Below, piece by piece: positions 58,449 to 64,000 of a DNA stretch of 64,000 nt (position 1 is its first letter; every line of letters starts with the position of its first letter). The notes beneath the pieces are model-generated. The model was given only the letters and a program-made list of their open reading frames with translations. It did not search any database and was not told where the DNA came from. Origin of the DNA: Bordetella parapertussis (GTDB lineage Bacteria > Pseudomonadota > Gammaproteobacteria > Burkholderiales > Burkholderiaceae_C); contig CAMATW010000006.1 of the NCBI GenBank assembly GCA_945861305.1, positions 13,448 to 77,447 on the forward strand, written 5' to 3'. Made by a program: the position numbers and the translations under genes.

Positions 58449-61040
58449 ATGGCTGATTTGTCACCACACACCCCCATGATCGCCCAGTACCTGGGCCTCA
58501 AAGCGGACTTTCCCCACACCTTGCTTTTCTATCGCATGGGGGACTTTTACGAGCTTTTTTTTGAAGACGCCGAAAAGGCCGCTCAACTGATGGACATCAC
58601 GCTCACGCAACGCGGTCAGTCGGCAGGCAAACCGGTGGTGATGGCAGGTGTGCCGTTTCACGCGGTGGACAACTACTTGGCAAAGCTGATCAAGCTCGGC
58701 GAATCTGTGGCGTTTTGCGAGCAAGTGGGCGAAGTGGGCGGCAAAGGGCCAGTGGAGCGCAAGGTGGTGCGGGTGGTGACGCCTGGCACCCTGACCGACG
58801 CCGAACTGCTGAACGACAAAACCGAGGCCTATGTGCTGGCGGTGCACGCTAGCGATCGTGCTGGCAAGGCGCAAGGATGCGGCTTGGCTTGGCTGAGTGT
58901 GACCGAGGGCGAACTGCGCTTGGCCGAGTGCGCCTCAGATGAACTTCCCGCGTGGATTGCCCGCATCGCCCCCAGCGAAGTGATTTTCAGCAGCGAACTG
59001 CCCGCGCATTTGCGTCCGCTATTGGCTGCTGCTAACGTGAAAAGCGAGCGCCCTGCGTGGGAGTTTGACAGCGGCTTGGGGCAGCGCAAGCTTTTGGCGC
59101 AACTGCAAGCAGCCAGCCTGACGGCTTGGCAAGCGCAAGATTTGAACCAAGCCCACGCCGCCGCGTCCGCCCTGCTTGCCTACGCTGAACACACCCAAGG
59201 CCGTAGCCTTTCGCATGTGCAAAAGGTGCGGGTAGAACGCAACGAGGAACGCATCGACCTGCCCGCCACCACAAGGCGCAACTTGGAGCTCACGCAAACA
59301 CTGCGCGGTGAGGACAGCCCCACCTTGTTTTCCTTGATGGACACCTGCATGACCGGCATGGGCAGCCGGTTGCTCAAACGCTGGCTATTAGAGCCGCCTC
59401 GCGAACGCAGCTTGGCGCAGCAACGCTTGGACGCCATCGCCGCACTGCAAGGTGAGCATGGTGCGGGGGTGTGGCGTGAACTGCGAACCGCATTGAAAGG
59501 CTTGGGCGACGTGCAACGCATCAGCGCTCGCATCGCTTTGCGCCAAGTACGTCCCCGCGAACTGGTGGCGCTGGGTGCGGCGCTGCAACGCGCAAGCGCC
59601 CTGCCCGTGCTGCTTCAACCCGCTTTGCTAACACCTTGGCTCAATACCTTGGCTACATCCTTGTTGGCGCCGCCCGAGTGCGCCGCCTTGCTGCAAGCGG
59701 CCTTGCTGCCCGAGCCAGCGTCCTTGGTGCGGGACGGCAACATCATCAACCACGGCTTTGACACAGAGCTGGACGAGTTGCGCGGCATTCAAAACAATGG
59801 GGACGAATTTTTGTTGGCGCTGGAGTCTCGAGAACGTGAACGCACCGGCATTGCCAACCTGAAAGTGCAGTTCAACCGGGTGCATGGCTATTACATCGAG
59901 GTCACCCAAGGCCAACTTGACCGTGTGCCTGACGACTACCGGCGTCGCCAAACCCTGAAAAACGCCGAGCGTTTCATCACGCCCGAGCTGAAAGCCTTTG
60001 AAGACAAAGCCTTGTCGGCGCAAGACCGCGCATTGGCACGTGAAAAGTTTCTTTACGAGCAACTGCTCGACAGCTTGCAAGGCTTTGTGTCGGCCTTGGG
60101 CCAAGTGGCTTGGGGCTTGTCCACCTTGGATGTGTTGGCGGCTTTGAGCGAACGCTCTCTCACACTCAACTGGTGCGCTCCAGAATTGGTGAACACCCCA
60201 GGCATCAGCATCACCCAAGGACGCCATCCGGTGGTGGAGTCACGTTTGGCCGAGACAGGCAGCAGCTTCATCGCCAACGACACGCAGCTTGGTCCCTTGC
60301 AGCGCATGCAAATCATCACTGGGCCCAATATGGGCGGCAAGTCCACTTACATGCGGCAAGTCGCCCTCATCGTTTTGTTAGCCAGTATGGGCAGCCATGT
60401 GCCTGCCACGGCTTGCAGCTTGGGGCCCATAGACGCCATCCACACCCGTATTGGCGCGGCTGACGACTTGGCCAACGCCCAATCCACATTCATGCTGGAG
60501 ATGACCGAGGGGGCGCAAATTTTGAACAACGCCACGCCGCAAAGTTTGGTGTTGATGGACGAGATTGGACGCGGCACCTCCACCTTTGATGGCTTGGCTT
60601 TGGCCAGCGGCATCGCCACCTATTTGCACGACAAAACACAGGCCTACAGTTTGTTTGCCACGCATTATTTCGAGCTGACCGAATTCGCTGCCAACCACCG
60701 CGCGGCAGTGAACGTGCATGTGAGCGCGGCCGAAAGCGGCAACGACGTGGTGTTCTTGCACGAGATTCAACCAGGCCCCGCGAGCAAAAGCTACGGCATT
60801 CAAGTCGCACGTTTGGCTGGGATGCCCACCGCGGTGTTGAACCATGCCAAACACGCTTTGGCTGCACTGGAAAACGATGCCCAAGCCAGTCGCGCCCAAG
60901 TGGATTTGTTTGCCCCGCCGCCAGATGCTTTGGACAGTGGTCCCAGCCCCTTACAAGCGGCTGTGAACCAAATTGACCCAGACAGCCTGACCCCGCGAGA
61001 AGCGCTGGATGCGCTTTACGCCTTGAAGAAATTCACATGA
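58449..61040 (+). CDS. mutS: DNA mismatch repair protein MutS
   Basis: A mismatch-recognition ATPase of 863 residues (a GTG two codons upstream is possible). The N-terminal mismatch domain has the Phe-x-Glu motif in [15 protein letters not shown]. The ATPase has GPNMGGKST at 625-633, [15 protein letters not shown] (Walker B) and ATHYFELT. The stop overlaps the following hydrolase gene by 4 bases. Confidence 0.96.
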   Translation: MADLSPHTPMIAQYLGLKADFPHTLLFYRMGDFYELFFEDAEKAAQLMDITLTQRGQSAGKPVVMAGVPFHAVDNYLAKLIKLGESVAFCEQVGEVGGKGPVERKVVRVVTPGTLTDAELLNDKTEAYVLAVHASDRAGKAQGCGLAWLSVTEGELRLAECASDELPAWIARIAPSEVIFSSELPAHLRPLLAAANVKSERPAWEFDSGLGQRKLLAQLQAASLTAWQAQDLNQAHAAASALLAYAEHTQGRSLSHVQKVRVERNEERIDLPATTRRNLELTQTLRGEDSPTLFSLMDTCMTGMGSRLLKRWLLEPPRERSLAQQRLDAIAALQGEHGAGVWRELRTALKGLGDVQRISARIALRQVRPRELVALGAALQRASALPVLLQPALLTPWLNTLATSLLAPPECAALLQAALLPEPASLVRDGNIINHGFDTELDELRGIQNNGDEFLLALESRERERTGIANLKVQFNRVHGYYIEVTQGQLDRVPDDYRRRQTLKNAERFITPELKAFEDKALSAQDRALAREKFLYEQLLDSLQGFVSALGQVAWGLSTLDVLAALSERSLTLNWCAPELVNTPGISITQGRHPVVESRLAETGSSFIANDTQLGPLQRMQIITGPNMGGKSTYMRQVALIVLLASMGSHVPATACSLGPIDAIHTRIGAADDLANAQSTFMLEMTEGAQILNNATPQSLVLMDEIGRGTSTFDGLALASGIATYLHDKTQAYSLFATHYFELTEFAANHRAAVNVHVSAAESGNDVVFLHEIQPGPASKSYGIQVARLAGMPTAVLNHAKHALAALENDAQASRAQVDLFAPPPDALDSGPSPLQAAVNQIDPDSLTPREALDALYALKKFT

Positions 61041-61906
61041 CTCCTGCCATCCCCAAGCCCGTTCCAACAGGAACACCGTTGGTGCTTTTTTTCCACGGCA
61101 ACAGTTTTCCGGCCAGCACTTACAACGTCATGTTGAACGACTTGCGCCGCCGAGGATTACAAGTCCATGCATTAGAAAAAATCGGCCATAACCCGTCTTA
61201 CCCCGTTAGCAGCAACTGGCCGCATTTGGTGGAAGAGGTCAAAGCCTTTGCCCAACCGCTGGTGGCCGCGCACACGGGCCCCGTGGTGTTGGTGGGTCAC
61301 TCGCTGGGGGGCATGCTCAGTTTGATGCTGGCAGCGCAGTACCCTGAGTTGGCCCATGCCGTGGTAATGGTGGACGCACCTGCGGTGGCGGGTTGGCAAG
61401 CGAATTTGTTGCACTTATCGAAAAAATTGTCTTTCACTGCTAAATACTCACCAGGTGCAGTCAGCAAAAAACGCCGTAACCAATGGGGCTCTTTGGATGA
61501 GGTTCGCCAGCATTTCGCGTCTAAGAAAAACTTTGCGCGTTGGCAAGCTCAGGTGCTTGAGGACTACATCACCCACGGCACCCAAGAGGTGACAGTGGAG
61601 GGGCAAGTGCTCAGAGAGCTGAGTTTTTCACGCGATATCGAAACCCTCATCTACAACACCGTGCCCCACCATTTGGAAAGCCTCATCAAACGGCACCCGC
61701 TGAAATGCCCTGTCAGCTTGGTGGCGGCACGGCATTCGCAAGAGATGAAGTTGGCGGGCATGGAGTTCACCAAGCGCATCACCAAAGGGCGTATCACCAT
61801 CATTGACGGCACGCACTTGGTCCCCATGGAAAGCCCTTTAGCGACAGCTGCTGCAGTGGAAGGAGCCATTCTCAATATGCTGGGTCCTGTGGTGACAAAA
61901 AACTAA
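61037..61906 (+). CDS. Alpha/beta-fold hydrolase
   Basis: A 289-residue hydrolase: oxyanion-hole LFFHGNSFP, nucleophile elbow [10 protein letters not shown], acid in the [12 protein letters not shown] region and catalytic His in [11 protein letters not shown]. It belongs to the broad esterase/lipase group; the substrate is unknown. It is translationally coupled to mutS by a 4-base overlap and converges with uppP, also with 4 bases shared. Confidence 0.88.
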   Translation: MTPAIPKPVPTGTPLVLFFHGNSFPASTYNVMLNDLRRRGLQVHALEKIGHNPSYPVSSNWPHLVEEVKAFAQPLVAAHTGPVVLVGHSLGGMLSLMLAAQYPELAHAVVMVDAPAVAGWQANLLHLSKKLSFTAKYSPGAVSKKRRNQWGSLDEVRQHFASKKNFARWQAQVLEDYITHGTQEVTVEGQVLRELSFSRDIETLIYNTVPHHLESLIKRHPLKCPVSLVAARHSQEMKLAGMEFTKRITKGRITIIDGTHLVPMESPLATAAAVEGAILNMLGPVVTKN

Positions 61907-62754
61907 GGCTGCCAGACCACCAAGTCGCTGTAAGCGGTCGCCAAAACAACCAGGCCAAAAGCGATGCGGTACCAAGCAAACACCACAAAGCTGTGGGTGG
62001 CGATGTAGCGCAGAAGCCAACGCACACAAGCCCAAGCGCTTAAAAACGAGAACACCAAGCCGACCACAAACACAGGTACATCCGTCATGCTGAGCAGAGC
62101 GCGCTCTTTGTAGAGGCTGTAAGCCCCTGCGCCTATCAGCGTGGGGATGGCGAGGTAAAAAGAAAAATCGGTGGCCGCTTTACGGCTCATACCTAACAAC
62201 ATGCCGCCAATGATGGTGGCGCCGCTGCGGCTGGTGCCTGGCACCATGGCCAAACATTGCACCAAGCCCACCTTCAAGGCGTCCCAAGGCGTCATGCTTT
62301 CCACGTTGACGATACGCGCATGGTCATCGGGGTGGCCGTCGTGCAAGGGTTTGCGACCCCAACCTTCCACCCACAAAATGATGATGCCCCCAATGATGAA
62401 GGTGGACGCCACCACGGTGGGCGTGAACAAATGCGCTTTGATGGCCTTGCCAAACAAGAGGCCCAGCACCACAGCAGGCACAAAAGCGATGAACACATTC
62501 AGGGCAAAACGCCGCGCCAAGCGCTGCATGGGGAGCGCAACGAGGGTGCTGGAGATTTTTTGCCAATACACAATGATGACGGCGAAGATGGCGCCGGTTT
62601 GGATGGCGATGTCAAAAACCTTGGCTTTCTCGTCGTCAAAGCCCAGCAAAGCACCCGCGAGGATAAGGTGGCCAGTGGACGAGATGGGCAAAAACTCGGT
62701 CAGACCTTCCACGATACCCATGACGGCGGCTTTCAAAAGCAACATGAAATCCAC
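61903..62754 (-). CDS. uppP: Undecaprenyl-diphosphate phosphatase
   Basis: A 283-residue inner-membrane enzyme recycling the lipid carrier of cell-wall synthesis; it also confers bacitracin tolerance. The (E/Q)xxxE motif is [20 protein letters not shown] and the second motif [15 protein letters not shown]. About eight membrane spans are expected. It diverges from the DUF2306 remnant across 69 bases. Confidence 0.95.
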   Translation of the reverse strand: MDFMLLLKAAVMGIVEGLTEFLPISSTGHLILAGALLGFDDEKAKVFDIAIQTGAIFAVIIVYWQKISSTLVALPMQRLARRFALNVFIAFVPAVVLGLLFGKAIKAHLFTPTVVASTFIIGGIIILWVEGWGRKPLHDGHPDDHARIVNVESMTPWDALKVGLVQCLAMVPGTSRSGATIIGGMLLGMSRKAATDFSFYLAIPTLIGAGAYSLYKERALLSMTDVPVFVVGLVFSFLSAWACVRWLLRYIATHSFVVFAWYRIAFGLVVLATAYSDLVVWQP

Positions 62755-62823
62755 GACGTATCCTTATGATTAATTTGGGTTTATTCTAAACTCCGGTGAA
62801 TCTTGGTACATTTAAACCTCCCT

Positions 62824-63071
62824 ATGCAACTCACCCCTCTCATCGCGGTTCACATGATCGCTGCCATTGGCGCAGTGGTGACCGGGCCGTTTGCGCTATG
62901 GGCTCGCATGGCTTCACCGCCATCCATTTATTGATTCCGGTCACGTTGGTCAGCTTATGGGTCGCGTTTCGCGCCATTGCTAAAAAAGACTTTGTCACCC
63001 ACCGCATCACCATGCAGTCCCTGTATGTCGGCGCTTGTCTGATTGCTGGCGGGTTTACTTTGCGCCCCTAA
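62824..63071 (+). pseudogene. Decayed DUF2306-like membrane protein gene
   Basis: The ATG at 62824 opens MQLTPLIAVHMIAAIGAVVTGPFALWARM, the expected start of DUF2306 proteins, but hits a stop at about 62934. The typical second half (FTAIHLLIPVTLVSLW and HRITMQSLYVGACLIAGGFTL) follows in another frame, ending at 63071. Compared with the family, about 40-45 middle residues are missing, so an internal deletion with frame change is inferred. A plain 91-residue frame from 62796 covers only the second half correctly. Confidence 0.7.
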
Positions 63072-63080
63072 AATCCCCGC

Positions 63081-64000
63081 ATGACCATACCCGCCTCCCC
63101 AGCCACACCCGAAGAACACAAAGTCAGCAACTTCCTGCGCCAGATCATCGAAAACGATTTGGACAAAGGCACTTACGCCAACCGCCGCTGGGCGGGCAGC
63201 CCCGGGGACGCAGCGCATCATGCCGCAGGCGCACCCGATACCGCCAAAATCCGCACCCGCTTTCCGCCCGAGCCCAATGGCTATTTGCATGTGGGCCACG
63301 CCAAAAGTATTTGCATCAACTTTGGCCTCGCCCAAGAGTACGGCGGCGTGTGTCACCTGCGCTTTGACGACACCAACCCCGAAAAAGAAGACACCGAATA
63401 CGTCAATGCCATCATCGATGCGGTGAAGTGGCTGGGCTTCAGCTGGAACCAAGCGGGCAACGACGCGCCCTACCAAGCCAGCGACTATTTCGACTTCATG
63501 TACCGCGCGGCCGAGCATTTGATCGAAGCCGGTCACGCCTATGTGGACGAGCAAACCCCCGAGGAAATGCGCAACAACCGTGGCGACTTTGGCAAGCCTG
63601 GTATCAACAGCCCGTTTCGCAGCCGCAGCCCCGCAGAAAACCTCAGCCGCTTTCGTGAAATGCGTGACGGTAAACTGGATGACGGTGCCGCTGTGCTGCG
63701 CACCAAGATCGACATGGCCTCGCCCAACATCAACATGCGCGACCCGGCCATCTACCGCATCCGCCGCGCCACCCACCACCACACCGGCGACAAATGGTGC
63801 ATCTACCCGATGTACACCTTTGCCCACCCCATCGAAGATGCGCTGGAGCAAATCACCCACAGCATTTGCACGCTGGAGTTTGAAGACCAACGCCCGTTTT
63901 ACGACTGGCTGATGGAGCGCTTGTGTGAATTGACCAAACGACCTGACGGGCAGGTCGTGGGCGGTTTGCTGGCCGCACCCTCCCCCAAACAGTATGAATT
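63081..64000 (+). CDS. glnS: Glutamine-tRNA ligase (partial, 3' end outside window)
   Basis: The frame stays open from the ATG at 63081 to the window end, 306 codons so far. The class I HIGH-type motif is [14 protein letters not shown], followed by [13 protein letters not shown] and the [32 protein letters not shown] region, all diagnostic of GlnRS. The visible part covers the nucleotide-binding and acceptor-binding domains. A short insertion ([18 protein letters not shown]) precedes PKQYE compared with E. coli. Confidence 0.95.
   Translation, partial: MTIPASPATPEEHKVSNFLRQIIENDLDKGTYANRRWAGSPGDAAHHAAGAPDTAKIRTRFPPEPNGYLHVGHAKSICINFGLAQEYGGVCHLRFDDTNPEKEDTEYVNAIIDAVKWLGFSWNQAGNDAPYQASDYFDFMYRAAEHLIEAGHAYVDEQTPEEMRNNRGDFGKPGINSPFRSRSPAENLSRFREMRDGKLDDGAAVLRTKIDMASPNINMRDPAIYRIRRATHHHTGDKWCIYPMYTFAHPIEDALEQITHSICTLEFEDQRPFYDWLMERLCELTKRPDGQVVGGLLAAPSPKQYE

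Overview
The window is a 64 kb stretch of a betaproteobacterial chromosome. It is most likely from the order Burkholderiales, family Comamonadaceae, of a freshwater Limnohabitans/Rhodoferax kind. This is inferred from gene content and order: pyrG-kdsA-eno-ftsB, dapA-bamC, coaBC-dut, parE-parC, a Bug-type solute receptor, a TakP-like TRAP receptor and several acyl-CoA synthetases. No ribosomal RNA, tRNA, CRISPR array, prophage or transposase gene was seen. Coding density is very high, with many 4-base stop/start overlaps and no gene-free stretch longer than about 210 bases. The longest gaps are 14112-14318 (a palindromic repeat) and 30352-30495 (a promoter region).

Region 1 (1-10.6 kb) is the accessory-looking part. 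After a HupE/UreJ-type membrane protein comes a six-gene minus-strand cluster: PhlG-like C-C hydrolase, FAD-linked oxidase, GST-like protein with a long C-terminal extension, AMP-forming acyl-CoA ligase, MFS transporter and nitroreductase. It diverges from a TetR regulator, a small membrane protein and a TAT-exported TRAP solute receptor. A perfect inverted repeat with 11-base arms sits between the two arms of the locus and touches the hydrolase start. Together they look like a self-regulated catabolic regulon for an unidentified, probably acylated aromatic, compound. This is the best candidate for an undescribed system here.

Region 2 (10.6-25.7 kb) holds comEC, a surface-adhesin-E-like protein, a RidA protein and a MITE/REP-like palindrome. 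It continues with the collinear set parE-parC-MFP-RND (topoisomerase IV followed by an efflux pump) and a chain of MFS transporter, 41-residue membrane protein, SDR and methyltransferase genes linked by overlaps.

Region 3 (25.7-46 kb) is mostly housekeeping: dapA-bamC-metallohydrolase, an acyl-CoA synthetase, a tiny Ala/Pro-rich lipoprotein, roxA, slyD, coaBC-dut, pyrG-kdsA-eno-ftsB plus an unknown Cys-motif protein. Then come hslO, gamma carbonic anhydrase, a DUF455 protein, xerD, a Bug receptor, murB, yajQ, plsY and an aldo/keto reductase.

Region 4 (46-64 kb) contains an SDR, a third AMP-forming acyl-CoA synthetase, an alpha/beta hydrolase and a YhiN-type flavoprotein. It continues with rpsU (with a promoter, structured leader and terminator), yqeY, a solitary PotA/FbpC-type ATPase, pmbA, darP, mog, an AT-rich hypothetical gene and cysE-trmJ. 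It ends with suhB (leader with a terminator-like hairpin), mutS, an alpha/beta hydrolase, uppP, a decayed DUF2306 gene and the first part of glnS, cut by the window edge.
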